Shown: in pieces, positions 43,743 to 56,525 of the stretch
How the letters are laid out: each line of letters opens with the position of its first letter
How positions within the stretch are numbered: position 1 is the first letter of the stretch
Assembly (NCBI RefSeq): GCF_023973825.1
Contig: NC_090121.1
Location: 341,001 to 405,000 of the forward strand
Length of the DNA stretch: 64,000 nucleotides
Source of the DNA: Plasmodium brasilianum
Taxonomy: Eukaryota > Apicomplexa > Aconoidasida > Haemosporida > Plasmodiidae
Reading direction: 5' to 3'
Notes under the pieces: model-generated
What the model saw: only the letters and a program-made list of their open reading frames with translations
Databases searched by the model: none
What the model was told of the DNA's origin: nothing
Translations under genes and position numbers: made by a program

Positions 43743-45708
43743 TTTGCATAAACATTAAAATAATTTTGCAATAATCTTGCAATAATTTTGCAATAATCTT
43801 GCAATGATCTTGCAATGATCTTGCAATGATCTTACAATAATTCTGGTTCCTCAAAAAAAAAAAAAATAAAAATATTTATTTTGTTTTTATTTCTGTATGA
43901 TCGATCTATGTTTTTTACTCTGTTTCCACTCTCCTTCATGTGTGTAATTATAAATCTAAACCTCTCGATATGTTGCTATCTTGTTATATTAAAATAATAT
44001 AGTGACAAAAATAAGAAAAAAGAAAAATAAGATGATTCAAAAATGAAAGGAATACAATAACATAGCTACAAAAAAAAAAAAAAAAAAAAAATATTAAGTG
44101 TAACAAAGAAACAAATTTGGGATACTACTAATAATAACAATGCATATGAAAAGTTTATATCAAAAAGGCAAATCCTACTGTGTTAACTTTTTTACATGAT
44201 TGCATACACGCTGACGAACAGCCAAAAAGGAGCAATATGAAATAGTATGTAGCATGAAGTAGTATGAGGTAGTATGCAGTAGCATGTAGTAGTGTGCATC
44301 AAAAGGTAAAATAAAAATATAGGGAAATCAACAAGAGCACAGGAACGAAAATACTTATATAACGAATTGTTTTTAAATAGGAAAAATTAATGTAAATTAG
44401 ATATTTTTACACAAATTACAAAATATTACATAAAGAAGTGTCCTCAATTAATTACATCATAAAAAAAAAAAAAGGAAAAAAAAACGAAGAAAAGGAGGAA
44501 TAAAAGAGGAATAAAAGAGGAAAAAAAGAGGAATAAAAGAGGAAAAAAAGAGGAAAAAAAGAGGAATAAAAGAGGAATAAAAGAGGAATAAAAGAGGAAA
44601 AAAAGAGGAATAAAAGAGGAATAAAAGAGGAATAAAAGAGGAAAAAAAGAGGAAAAAAAGAGGAATAAAAGAGGAAAAAAAAGAGGAATAAGAGGAAAAA
44701 AAGAAAAAAAAAAGGAGGGAAAAAAAGAGGAAAAAATATATAAATATTCATAAATATATAAAAACTTTTCAAGTTTATACTTACAATGTGATCACACATT
44801 TTTTATTCCTTAACTATACTTTGAGTCTATCCAAAATTATGTGCAAATTTTAAAACTTAAACAATAATTTTCAGAATAAATAAAAAAAATTTCTTGTAGA
44901 AATGTGGAAATTATTTTCCATATTATTTTCCAAAAAAAAAAGAAATAGAAAAAATTTGTTCATATTCGACATGTCCTAATAGGAATTCTTTTCCTTCTTA
45001 TGTTATAAATATAGGTATTATCGCCATTACTGAAAAATACAAATAAATATTTTTTCAAAGGTTACATATGTATTTATAATTATTAAAATTGTTAATTGAA
45101 CATCAGATAGCATAATTACACTTTACCCTATTTGTTTTGTGCACATACATACTTGAGCTAATATGTATAATATTAAGCACATATACACACCCTAACATAT
45201 ACATATATATATATATATATAAATATATATATGTACGAACTTATGTATTTGTACAAATGTGCGCGTATTGGCGCGTTTTACACATATATTCCAGTTTTTT
45301 TCAGATCGAACACCTTAATATAAGACTGAGTTTATACGCGTCCAAAACGTTTGTTTTGTATACATACATACACACATACGTACACATATACGTACACATA
45401 TTACTACACACATTCGTACACACATTCGTACACACATACATACGTATATACATATATATATATATTTATTTTTTTATTTATACGCGTTGTTAGTACATGC
45501 TTACTCTTACCTGTAGAGCGTAAATTTATTTTTGATTAAAAATTGGGAAATACTGAACTCATATATATTTATTCATTTGCAGTAGAAGCAAAAATAAAAA
45601 AAACGCGTACAATGTTTTTTACAACTCATTAAAATTTATATAATTCCTTAAACAAAAGACAAAAAATGTGCGCTCTTTTTTTTTATTGTACATTATATAT
45701 ATATATAT

Positions 45709-45739
<31 letters not shown>

Positions 45740-45951
45740 CAGATAAAATGTAAATGAGACCGTAAAGAAATCTCGAACAAATGATGTAAGAAAAACTGCT
45801 GCTATGTATCTTCCTTATGCCCTCAAATACAAATCGTAACGTATTATATCTACAGTTGTCATGATAACTTTACTCAATGTTGCACATGGTTGTTTCGTTA
45901 ACATTAACTAGCTCCTAAAAAAGTGAGCATGAAGACATAGCACATTCGTTC

Positions 45952-45985
<34 letters not shown>

Positions 45986-46859
45986 TTATTTTATTTTATT
46001 TTTAATTTTCAAAATAAAATTATTAACAAGCCATAAAATAATACGTCTTCCTTATTTTCTATTTTTTGCTAAATTTTCAAAATAAAATTATTAACAAGCC
46101 ATAAAATAATACGTCTTTCTTTTTTTTTTTTTTTGTGAGTGTGTATATCTACAAATAGCATAAAATTTTTATGACCAATCAAATTAAAAGCTTTCATAAA
46201 GTAAAAAAAAAAAAAAAAAAATTAAAATTTCATTAATATACGATATATGAGAAAAAATGCAAAAAAATTACATATATATATATATACTCCTGTATACACA
46301 AATATACATACACATATATATATATATTATACGCATATATAAATACATACAAAAAAACAGAAAATCCATAATTCTAATTTTTGTGTATATAAAATATGCA
46401 CTTTGGTCATTACTTAGTACTGTACTACGTTGTCACTTTTACGTCCTACATTTATTATTAACTTTGCCTCTGTGTGTGCGAACACAATGCATAAACATAT
46501 GCATATATATAAGTACATATGTTTATACACGTATAAATGTACATATCCACATATATAATATACATATATGTATACATTCAACAGGTGCAATGTTAATAGG
46601 AAAATTCTTTAACTAGTAATATATGTTGTAAGCATGACAACTTTTTTTTTATTTTAAAGAAATTTTTTTTTTTTTTTACTGTGTAAGTAAGGTTATTTAT
46701 TTATATATAAATGTAATATCTCATTATACATGCTTTTTTTTTTCTTTTTTTTATTTTTCATATATGGGAATGAATATGAATTTTAATATTTTACTTTCAC
46801 AGTTACCGCATATTTATCAACATAGATATATGCACATTAATGTATATATGTAGGTACGT
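43743..46859. other. Long gene-free gap between NOT-box gene and ALBA3
   Basis: It holds a CTTGCAATGAT-type 11-mer (43.76-43.84 kb), GTAGTATGCA repeats (44.24-44.30 kb) and several TA and TACA tracts. There is also an (ATT)n tract (45.95-45.98 kb) followed by a duplicated segment of about 65 nt containing ATTTTCAAAATAAAATTATT (46.00 and 46.07 kb). The arrays at 44.47 and 46.86 kb are listed separately. No coding-like exon found. Confidence 0.5.
44470..44702. repeat. 11-bp minisatellite GAGGAATAAAA / GAGGAAAAAAA
   Basis: About 20 copies with the variable bases at the T/A position. Minus-strand reading gives Phe/Leu/Tyr/Ser artefact frames. Confidence 0.85.
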
Positions 46860-47103
46860 AAGCACGTATGTATGTATATGTATGTACGTATATGTATGTA
46901 CGTATATGTATGTACGTATATGTATGTACGTATATGTATGCACGTATATGTATGCACGTATATGTATGCACGTATATGTATGCACATATATGTATGCACG
47001 CATATGTATGCACGTATATGTAAGCACATATATGTATGCACGTATATGTATGCACGTATATGTATGCACGTATATGTATGCACGTATATGTATGCACGTA
47101 TTT
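46860..47103. repeat. 14-bp array CACGTATATGTATG
   Basis: About 17 copies of GTACGTATATGTAT grading into GCACGTATATGTAT, just downstream of the ALBA3 stop. The copies form two sub-families (GTAC then GCAC), suggesting two rounds of expansion. Frames through it are artefacts. Confidence 0.85.
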
Positions 47104-47144
47104 ATGTAAAAATATATATATGCATGTCGGCCCGTTCCTTTCAT

Positions 47145-47670
47145 TTAACTTGCAACGAAGTCTGGGTGCTTCCTCAACACAATTGTTATTTTGGGTATCC
47201 TTCGGTTTATTCTATCTGAACTAAAATAAGCAGTTTGTATTTTAATTATTTGACCTGAAAAAAGAATGGAAAATTACATGTGTACATATAACACATTGTT
47301 ATATATAAGAACTTTAAAAGTGTGCGATCAAAATATATAAAGCAAAAAATAATTGTATACTAATCCATGCACATATAAAGGTACACATATAAGAGTAGAT
47401 ATCAAATAACACACATCAATGCGCATAAAAAAATAATAACGTAACAATAGGTGTACTAAAGCTTATATAAAAATTTGGCATAGAGAAAAAGCATACCAAT
47501 ATCTTCCTTTTCCATAATTGATGCTGCACCTATTGCAATTTTAGTGGCACTGCCTAAACCTGTTATTATAACCTCGTCAAATGGATTTTTCTCTTCATTT
47601 CCTGTGAACATCCTTTTGCCTATTCTTGCATAGAATGTTGGTTTCTTTGTCATAGAAACCTAAAAAAGGA

Positions 47671-47723
<53 letters not shown>

Positions 47724-48596
47724 AACAAAATAAAAGTGGATAAATTAAAGATGAATAAAATAAAATTGAACAAAATAAGGACGAACAAATAAAAATTAAA
47801 CTTATTAAAAATAGCCAAATGTATAAAAGGTTGTTATAATTAATAAAAAATTCAATAACACCTAAAAACACTTTCCACTTGCAAAGAATGTATACGCATA
47901 CACTTTTTAACATTCTTAAAAATATTCAAATTATACAAAACAAACATGAGATGAACAGGTCAGAAAATGCAGAAACGCTGGTGACACACTTGCGCATGTT
48001 CAAATGCGAAATTTATACATGGACATACTATGTACATACATATGTATATATTTATATATATGCACATAAATATATATATATATATATTATATATATATAT
48101 ATTTAATTATTTATGTATGTGCTACATATACATGGTCAAAAGGCAAAAAATTTTAAGACATACTCAGACGAAGAAAAATCGAGACATATTACAACATTCA
48201 ATCATCATTGATCATGCAAAGCGTACACTATATATCTCAATATAATAATACAAATGAACTAAAAATTTTTTGCAAAAACAAAAAAAAAAAAAAAAAAAAA
48301 AAAAAAAGGAAAAATCAAAAATGAATAATGTATGTAGCAAAAGATTACATATAGGTACAAAAAACTAAAAAAATTAAAAGAAATAAAACGAAAGGAAACA
48401 CATATCGTAGAGAAAAATATAAGCATCTACTGTTCAGGCTGCACATTAAAGAAAAAAAAAAAAAAAGAATATTAACAATTATTAACATATATTCATTTTG
48501 TTTTTTAATATATTTATTTCTTCATAACAGTATATAATTTATTACTTGAATAGAATTTTCAGCTCTTTCCTGTGATACTTCTTCCGTACTTCCCAT
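47145..48596 (-). CDS. ALBA3: ALBA3, DNA/RNA-binding Alba-domain protein, three exons (107 aa)
   Basis: Exons 48546-48596 (MGSTEEVSQERAENSIQ), 47497-47659 (VSMTKKPTFYARIGKRMFTG to ..MEKEDI) and 47145-47254 (QIIKIQTAYFSSDRINRRIP to ..KHPDFVAS). Splice signals are GTAATA / TTTTTTAG and GTATGC / CTTTTTTCAG, and phases 0 and 1 match; a Gly codon is split at the second junction. Alba-fold features: N-terminal RIGKRMF basic strand, EVIITGLGSATKIAIGAASI core helix (loop with Lys) and IPKITIVL C-terminal strand. In Plasmodium, ALBA proteins bind RNA and DNA and act in translational control and perinuclear chromatin. From memory the length of 107 aa equals P. falciparum ALBA3, which lies on the same chromosome as UPF1. 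The first intron (886 nt) contains a poly-A of about 50 nt and TA tracts. Confidence 0.94.
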
Positions 48597-48639
48597 ATTT
48601 TATAACACGTTAATTTTATGAAATGTTAATTTGCTTTTT

Positions 48640-48679
<40 letters not shown>

Positions 48680-48878
48680 AATATTATGTATATGCTTTAT
48701 ATAAACTACTAGTATATAATGGTAAAAGAATATAACGTTATAACGTAAATTATAGCAAATAACATAAAAATATATTTATATGAATATTTATTGAATTTAT
48801 AAATTTTAATTAAAAAAAAAAAAAAAAAAAAGGCTTTAAAGTATCTCTATTTTTTTAAAATACATACATATATAAACA

Positions 48879-48913
<35 letters not shown>

Positions 48914-49714
48914 ATTATAAAAAAAAGCAAGCATAACAAGAATTAGCAGTAGAATACAAACATAAACATACATACATATAAACATATATTGTTAAAAGAG
49001 ATGCAAGGAAAAAAAGAAATTGATATTGTTATTGTAATAAAAAATATAAAATGTGAAAAAACAAAAAAATTGTATAAAATTAGAAGAATAAGTAAATCAA
49101 GAAGGGGGGTGGGGGAAAAAAAAAAAAAGCAATCCTAAGTATGTATTAACTAGGTGCATGTAATATATATATATATATAATATATATCGGACAATACGTA
49201 ATAAATATATATACATATATGCGTAAGTATATATACCCCTATTTTTCATAAATTTGCACAATTATACTTAAGCTCCTTTTCAAGTAGAGTTGCTATTTTT
49301 TTTTTTTTTTTTTTGGCAAATACTTTTATATCTACTTTTGAGCAAAAGGGAGTGAAAAAATAGTACTATTACAAGAGGGTAAAAATTTTATACAAAAAAA
49401 ATAATATCGTACGTATATAATATATATACATACACGTACATATAGAGGCAAGCACACTTTTTTTTTAGCTTCAGAAAATAGAGTTTTTCTTTAATTTTTT
49501 CTTAAAGAATAAGATTATATCATATTAAATTTACTTTTTTCTGTTTTTTCTTTAGGCTTCATGTGACATACTTTTTTTAATGCGTACGTACTCATTTATA
49601 TGTATTTATATATTTTTATATATCTTCATATGTATACAACTAAACCCAATTCTGCGTTTTAATGTAGTGCGCAAAATGTACATAAAAAAAAAATATACAT
49701 ATATATACATATAT

Positions 49715-49758
<44 letters not shown>

Positions 49759-50018
49759 CGTATATATATATATATATATTTATACGTATCTCCCACACAC
49801 CGACCATCAAAATTACCTAAAATTATATTTTATTTATTTTTATTTATTTTTTTTGGGCTATATAAAATTAACTTATTTGGAATGAAAGTCGGATTATTTT
49901 TTCTTTCAACGTACTTCAGTTTTCATAATTTTTTAAAAATTACCAGTTCTTTTCTTTTCTTTTTTTTTTTTCTCGCTAGTTGTAAAAAAAAAAAAAAAAA
50001 AAAAAAAAGATATAAAAA
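48597..50018. other. Extremely AT-rich gap upstream of ALBA3
   Basis: Dense TA tracts (48.64-48.68, 48.90, 49.15, 49.69-49.79 kb), poly-A/T tracts and isolated G-runs (49.11 kb). No gene. It is not AT-pure enough or long enough to call a centromere. Confidence 0.5.
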
Positions 50019-50750
50019 ATGAATCATTTCAAATATATATTTCTGCTTAACATGAGGAAAAAAAAAAGAGTAAGAAAAAAAATTTATACGAATGAACAAT
50101 AAAAGAGTTAAACAGTAGGAAAAAAAAAAAAAAAATTTCCTTAAATCTCAATTTTATTAATAAACACAAATTTTTATAATAAATATTCATAATATATATA
50201 ATAATATCTTCTTACGAAGTAAACAATTTCTTAATTTCGTATAATTACTGAGAGGTGAACACGTGACGGACGGTTCATTCGTATATTTCACACACTATTT
50301 TTTTTTATTTCTTTTATTTGATGTGTATATGGAAACTTTACACGTAGGCGGGAGCTACATCATATTTATGTTTTTACCTATATATATATCTATATATATA
50401 TATATATATAAATATACGCTTGTATGGGGGTTATGTATGTATTCACAACTTAACGTATATCTAAACTGTAACTCCAATTTTTTTTTTAAATGCTTAGGAT
50501 TGGTGAGGAAAATAAATATTACCTTATATTTTAAATATAAAGTCGTTTTTTCCTCCCATATGTACGACGGTACATGTATTACTTTCTTTTTTTTTTTAAT
50601 AAGGAAAAGGATAAATCTCTCAGTATTACAGTGTGATTATAAATTCATTTGGTAAAGGTTATTTAGTTCATATGTCAAAGCCTGTTAATCATTGGTCCCT
50701 TTTTTGTTTTATGTTTATATCCTCAGGCTTTACAAGAAATAGTTGTTCTA
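50019..50750 (+). other. Cluster of exon-like segments, structure unresolved
   Basis: An ATG piece (50019-50069, MNHFKYIFLLNMRKKKR) ends at a strong donor, GTAAGAA. A later piece follows ..AAATGCTTAG at 50.50 kb and reads LVRKINITLYFKYK. Another follows ..TTAATAAG at 50.60 kb, reads KRINLSVLQCDYKFI and ends at GTAAAGG. The next acceptor, ..TATATCCTCAG at 50.73 kb, would close the last one with LYKK-stop in matching phase. I could not connect the first piece to the later ones, so no CDS is called. Confidence 0.3.
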
Positions 50751-51118
50751 TTTATTTATACATGAAGAGGTGTACTAATATGCATGAGTGTTAAAAATGA
50801 AAGAAGAACAAAAAATTTCATAACAAGAATTGTGCCATTTGTAATGTAAATTTCTTTACGAACACATTTAAATATATACTTATATATATATGTATATATA
50901 TATGTATATGTATATGTATACTTATATATATGTGCATGAGATAATTACTAACTTGTTTATTTTCAATTTTCCGTATTGCGCCAAAGAACATTTTAAGAAT
51001 CTTTGAACGAAATTGGACAAGAAAGAAGGAGCACTAAATAAGAAAAAATAATAGTAAATAAGAAGCTTCTATTTTAATAAAAAAAAATTCTAAAAAACAA
51101 CAGGGTAACTATAGGGAA

Positions 51119-51228
51119 CCAAAAAAAGGAAGGAAAGAAGGAAGGAAAGAAGGAAGGAAGGAAGGAAGGAAAGAAGGAAGGAAGGAAAGAAGGAAGGAAG
51201 GAAAGAAGGAAGGAAGGAAGAAAGAAAA
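51119..51228. repeat. GGAA/AGAAGGAAGGAA purine microsatellite
   Basis: Pure purine tract of GGAAGGAAAGAA units. It lies about 70 bp beyond the last exon of the small minus-strand gene. Confidence 0.9.
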
Positions 51229-51300
51229 AAAGAAAATACGATTATAATGTAACACTACGTAATTTCTTCTTTTTTTTATCTTCGTTTATCCTAATTTTTA

Positions 51301-51969
51301 TCATATAGAAAAACTTTCATAAAATTTGATGCGTGTGTTAATTTCGTCAGAAAGCTGCAAAAAAGTATAACAAGGTAAATGAACTAAATTGAATATACAT
51401 ATAATTGTAAAATGTTTTTAAACCTGTGGTTTATATTTTTACTTTGTTTATGAATGCCTTTTGTTCAATCTGAGAAGTAAAATTGAATTTTTTTAAAAAT
51501 GTAATTGTGTGTATGATATTTCTTGAGAGATACAGCTCATAAACAATTTGAGCAAAAAAGAAAAGTACAAATGGACGCAAAAATGGAAGTAGAAATAACG
51601 TAGGCATGAATGTAATATTTTAAATGGTTGCATTTTTGGTAATCGTTTGTTCACTGCTTTGAATCAGTGTACTACCGGCTCGAATGTGTTCACCATGTTA
51701 TTTAAAACATTTTTGACGGCTATAAAAAAAGAAAAAATAAAAAAAGATATACTTTTTATTGACTATTCTAAAGGAGTAAAAGAGATGATAATAAGGTGTT
51801 TTGTGCCTCCTTTTTTTTTATTCTTTTATTCCCCTTTTTTCCAGAAGGGCACAAAACAGTACAATAATTTTATTAAGAAAAGGAATTACAAATATATTTG
51901 GGGTTCTCTGTTTGTTTCAAATAATTTTCGTATAATCTACTAGGTGACACATTTTCCTGTAATTGTGGG

Positions 51970-52003
<34 letters not shown>

Positions 52004-52167
52004 CAACTCAAAAGTAAAAAAAATGTGTATATAAGAAAAAAGAGGCCATTAATATAAATGTCTGTTCGAGATAGTTTGTATTCTTTTTTGTAAAAAATTA
52101 AATATCATTTGGACGTACGTATGATTTAATACTTAACGATATGGAAAAGAGTGTGATCATTTTTTTC

Positions 52168-52201
<34 letters not shown>

Positions 52202-53079
52202 CTTTCCCACTTACCGTTGGTAATATTATTATTAAAGGGCTATCAACAGTTTCAATATTTTTATCCAACTCCAGATTTATCCGTTTCTTCTCATCACCAT
52301 TATATGCTTAATAAAATTTAAAAGCCCCATCCGTATATTGTTGTTATTATTAGTATTATTATTAGTAGTATTATTATTAGTAGTATTATTATTATTATTA
52401 TTATTTATTATTTTTTTTTTTTATTGTTATACTACCATCGTGCTATATAAATACAACATTTTTTTAAATTATTTTGCGCAAAAATTATAATAGTATATAA
52501 AAATGGTCATCTTTTTTTTTTTTTTTCGCTTTTTGACTATTTCGTAAAAATATGTGTACATCTTATTTTTTTATCTTTTTTTTATTTATACTTAAATCGA
52601 TGTTCAAATTTCCATGTTCGTCTGTTTGTCCTCTGACAAATGATAATACATTCCTTTGATTTGAAGTGTAGTGGGTTATTTTGTAAAGTAATCCGAAAAT
52701 GCATAATTTCAAAATATGACTGTTCATATTGTAAAGTGGAGGAGTAAATATGCTAACTGAAGTTAGTGATATAAAAGGAGTAAATAACGTAAATAGCATA
52801 AATGGAATAAATAACGTTAAAAACAAAAAATATGACAAAAGGGGGGAGGAAAAAAAAAAAAAAAAAGAACACAACAAAAAAGGGTACTCGTATAATACAA
52901 AAATGACTAATTGTCCTGAACACGCAATATTTTTTTTTGTTTTTTTCTATCTCTTTAAAAAAGTTGTTTTAAAATAAATAAAAATAAAAAAACAAAAAAA
53001 TAGAAAAGACAAATCTTCCAGATTAAATTTATCCACGTGTTTTAATAAAAATTAGTCCGCATTGGTTATAACACGTCAT
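51301..53079 (-). CDS. Small four-exon gene of unknown function (117 aa)
   Basis: Proposed exons: 53037-53079 (MTCYNQCGLIFIKT), 52592-52756 (..SIFTPPLYNMNSHILKLC to ..DEHGNLNIDL), 52215-52306 (YNGDEKKRINLELDKNIETV to ..LIIILPT) and 51301-51354 (LSDEINTRIKFYESFSI-stop). Phases agree at all three joins, with donors GTGGAT, GTATAA and GTAAGT and acceptors ..ACTTCAG, ..TTTATTAAG and ..TTTTTGCAG. The middle two exons are the best supported. The first exon and the 860-nt last intron are less certain. If the first exon is wrong, translation could start at the internal MNSHILKLCIFG. The protein is mostly polar with a short hydrophobic stretch (HILKLCIFGLLYKI) and no domain that I recognise. Confidence 0.55.
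51695..51935 (+). CDS. Possible two-exon micro-protein (63 aa), opposite strand to a minus-strand intron
   Basis: Exon 1 (51695-51795) encodes MLFKTFLTAIKKEKIKKDIL and FIDYSKGVKEMII. A 49-nt intron (AG|GTGTTT ... CCCCTTTTTTCCAG) is followed by exon 2 (51845-51935), reading RAQNSTIILLRKGITNIFGV, then LCLFQIIFV and a stop. The C-terminus is hydrophobic, possibly a membrane anchor. The intron is very short for Plasmodium, and the unspliced frame is also open, so this remains a candidate only. It would lie inside the last intron of the small gene on the other strand. Confidence 0.3.
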
Positions 53080-53477
53080 AACTTAAAAAATAGCAAAAAT
53101 ATAAAATGAAAAAAATCCAAAACGCAGTGTCGTAAAACATAAAAAATATGCCTACGCTGTAAGTTCATAATGTACATACAGAAAAAAAAGTTCATAATAA
53201 CGAAATAAACAAAATATTTCAATATATAGCAAAATAAACAATATATTGAAAAATGTAGCAAAACAATGCAGGAGTCAAAACGTAGCTAATTAGCTAACTC
53301 AACAATTAAGTCATGGCACATATATATTCACATATATATATTTGTGCACACTTTCACAATTCAACATAGGACCCCCGTGAAATTGCCACATTTGGGCGTG
53401 CCATATTTTTTACCTTGACCAACTATCAATTTTTCATTGCTTCTTCTTCTTTTTTTTTTTTTTTTTTTTTTTTCACC

Positions 53478-56400
53478 TTACCCGTTCAGGACATTTTTTC
53501 GAAGATCAGAAATGGTGCTACTTTTTTCTTCATAATTCATACACATCCACGAATAAAATGGTATTGCTATTATAGTATATCCTTTTATTAACAAATAATT
53601 TATTTTAATTAATATTTCTGATTTAATAAAATAATTATCATTGTAAAAAACATAATAAGGGTTATATGAAATATTATTAATTAAGAAAATGGAATTGCAC
53701 TTACTGTCATTCGTTTTGTCTTCTTTTCTTTTTAACAAAGTGTTAACAATTTTTAATTCGTTATTTTCATTGCACGAATGAAAATAATCCTGTGGCTCTA
53801 AAAATACATAAGCTATGTAATTGTCATATTCAAATAGTGAAATGTAATATATATCATCCTTAAAATTTATTTTTACATGTTTGTTATAATTTTGAACGAT
53901 GCTAAGTAATTCTATGTTGAGTATTTTATTTATCCTTGTGCTTCTAGGAGTCTGCGAAAGGGAGTTAGTACCCCCTACATTACATTCATCATCACAGTAA
54001 CCATAAACATCAGCATCATCGTTACAATAAATGCTGCTAATATTATTATGAGAAAAGTTTCTCGGCGGATGACTAGCCAAACTCGAGGCACTTGTACATC
54101 CCGCATTTTTATTCCACAAAGGAATATCTTTATAATAAAAGTCTACAAAATTATATACACTAATTTCTTCTACTATATAACTGCTACATTTTCTTCCATT
54201 GTTTACTTTACCTTTCCTCATTATTAGCGAATAATACTGTAAGCATTCTTTAAATAAATCACTGTATTCCTTTTTATCCTTAATATTATATAAATTGAAT
54301 AAACAACATAATATCAAACTATGATTGTCCGTATATTCCGAAGTACGGAAAATGCACATATATCTTTTTAATAGCTGTTCATAAAAATTAATTTCATTAT
54401 TAATATAAAATAAACACTTGTCTTTTATTGTGTTCATTATATTAAAGTCTAAGAAGGACATATTCCATATTATTGGTATTTTTAATAAAGATGAAAATAA
54501 TTTTATTAAACAATCAAAATTAAGGTATTCTTTTAAAAAAATTATTTCCTTGCTAATACAATTTAAATAAAATTTCATCTCCTTCTCGTATTCATTTATT
54601 AATGAATTTCTTAATAGCATATTACATGTAGACTCAAACATATCTACACTCAAATGGCAAACAGAATCTGCATTTAATTTATTCATCAAATTGAGATGAA
54701 AATAGTATTTTTCATTCAACTCGCTACTCCCTAATGGAATGAAATGCGACTCTCCCTCAGTTGATCGAACAACATGATGGTGATCATCATGATTAACATA
54801 ATTGTCATAATTGTCATAATTGTCATAATTCTCATAATCGCCATAATCGTCATAATCGGCATAATCGGCATAATCGGCATAATCGTCATAATCGGCATAA
54901 TCGGCATAATCGGCATAATCACCCCCATCAGCTTTATCCAAATTTGTTCCTCTAATTTCCTTATAAAATAATATTTTCTCTTTTATACCATCTCTTGGAC
55001 GGTAATAACTACTATAGTAGTCAGATAACATACCCTTGAAATTTACTCCATCCTTGCATTCCTTTGCATTGCTTGCATTATGAGCAACTATGTTATCATT
55101 ATATGTGTCACTTTTTAAAAAAGCACCGTTTCCATTCTTTATACCGTAGGATGTGTTAAATTTTTCTAAAAATTTCCTTTTTACCTTGCCGTTCAGGTGT
55201 TTACTACTTTTTCCATGAACAAATAAGAAATTATTAAGGCAAAGCAAAATATGGTCATATTTAAATTCTATATTAATATTATGTAGTTTCGATAAAACAT
55301 TTATGACTTTTATTGCAATGGGAAATTTTAAATGTAACAAATTTACATTAGTAAAAAATTTATTTATAGCATAAAAGTTGATGCATAATTTATCTAACGA
55401 AATTATTAATTCTGCTAGCTGCACATTATTTAAATATGAAATATGTGAAGGCAATTTGTTTCGAAGCATTGAGATAATATCATTATTTCTGTAGTAGAAC
55501 TTTGAATATATATATGTAATTTTAACTAACTGATTTGCATCTAATTTATTTTGATTTTTAATAAATATATCTACAGAAGAAAATAAAAGCATGTCTTTTT
55601 GTATGTCCAAATAACTAAAAGAAGTTAATACATTTATTAAACTCTCTACATCGAATGTATGCAATATATTTAGTGTTGCAACTGCAATCCGATTGAATAA
55701 ATTTATATCTTTTATATGAATTTTACAAAAACTTAAACATATTATAGATATATGTTCAGGACTAGCCAAAGTAATTTTATTTAAAAATGCAACAGATAAA
55801 GAAGCAAATAAGGGTATATAAATCAAGTTCAATTTAGAACATAAAAAACATATGTCACAAATTTCTTTCATAGAATATTTACATGCCTGAACAGATATTT
55901 GATGTAAGATGCTTTTTATTAAAACTTCTTCCTCCCCCAATTTGTTATTTACCTCTAGTGACTTTAGTACCCTATAACAATCTTTTGCATCGAATGAATT
56001 TATTTCACTCTGGACTTTCTTTTTAAACATTTCATATAAACCCTCGTTTTCCTTAGATAATCTCAAAATATCAAATGCATAATTTCCTAAACTCTTTGTT
56101 GACAATTTTGCTATATCCGCTTGGCTTGGTATATAAACAAATCTTCTACAACGGGATATAAGTACATTATCCTTTTTCACCACTCGCTTTATCATTTTTG
56201 CTAGCTATTCAAAAAATCAAGGACAGACAAAAAAAATTAATTGTTCCACATTTTGTATCATGTTTTTTTTATATGTGTGCCTAGTTGTCAGGCGAAAGGT
56301 TGTGGCTTAACGGTACGGGAAAGAGGGGGAAACAGTATGGAAAAAATATGAAAAGAAAAAAAGAAAAAAGTAGAAAGTAGGAAAAAACGAAAAAAGTAGA

Positions 56401-56525
56401 AAGTAGGAAAAAAAAAAAAAAGGAAGAAAGTAGGAAAAAAAAAAAAAAGAAAAAAAAAGTTTGCTTACGAAGTTGTAGAAGTTAAAAAAATAATTAAAAT
56501 TAATGTTTCCCTTAAATCGAAGCAT
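53478..56525 (-). CDS. RAP-domain protein with helical repeats, two exons (927 aa), organellar RNA-binding candidate
   Basis: Exon 2 (53478-56204) carries nearly all the protein. A 57-nt first exon (56469-56525), MLRFKGNINFNYFFNFYNF, joins in phase 0 (donor GTAAGC, acceptor ..TTTTTTGAATAG) to LAKMIKRVVKKDNVL. The new N-terminus is basic, hydroxylated/aromatic and acid-free, as expected for a mitochondrial presequence. The N-terminal 350 residues are repeated helical hairpins (for example SLINVLTSFSYLDIQKDMLL and QLVKITYIYSKFYYRNNDII), as in apicomplexan octotricopeptide/heptatricopeptide RAP proteins. The C-terminus is a RAP fold (EILIKINYLLIKGYTIIAIP, FYSWMCMNYEE, ISDLRKNVL). A DYADY low-complexity repeat (nt 54.77-54.93 kb) separates the two. 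Such proteins bind mitochondrial rRNA fragments or mRNAs. Confidence 0.85.

Noticed and set aside
46803..47219. Frames of 86-115 codons near the ALBA3 3' end
   Set aside because: They run through the 14-bp CACGTATATGTATG array on both strands; no normal coding composition.
48597..50000. Candidate centromere
   Set aside because: AT-rich, but interrupted by G/C-containing segments and only about 1.4 kb; Plasmodium centromeres are described as longer and almost pure AT.
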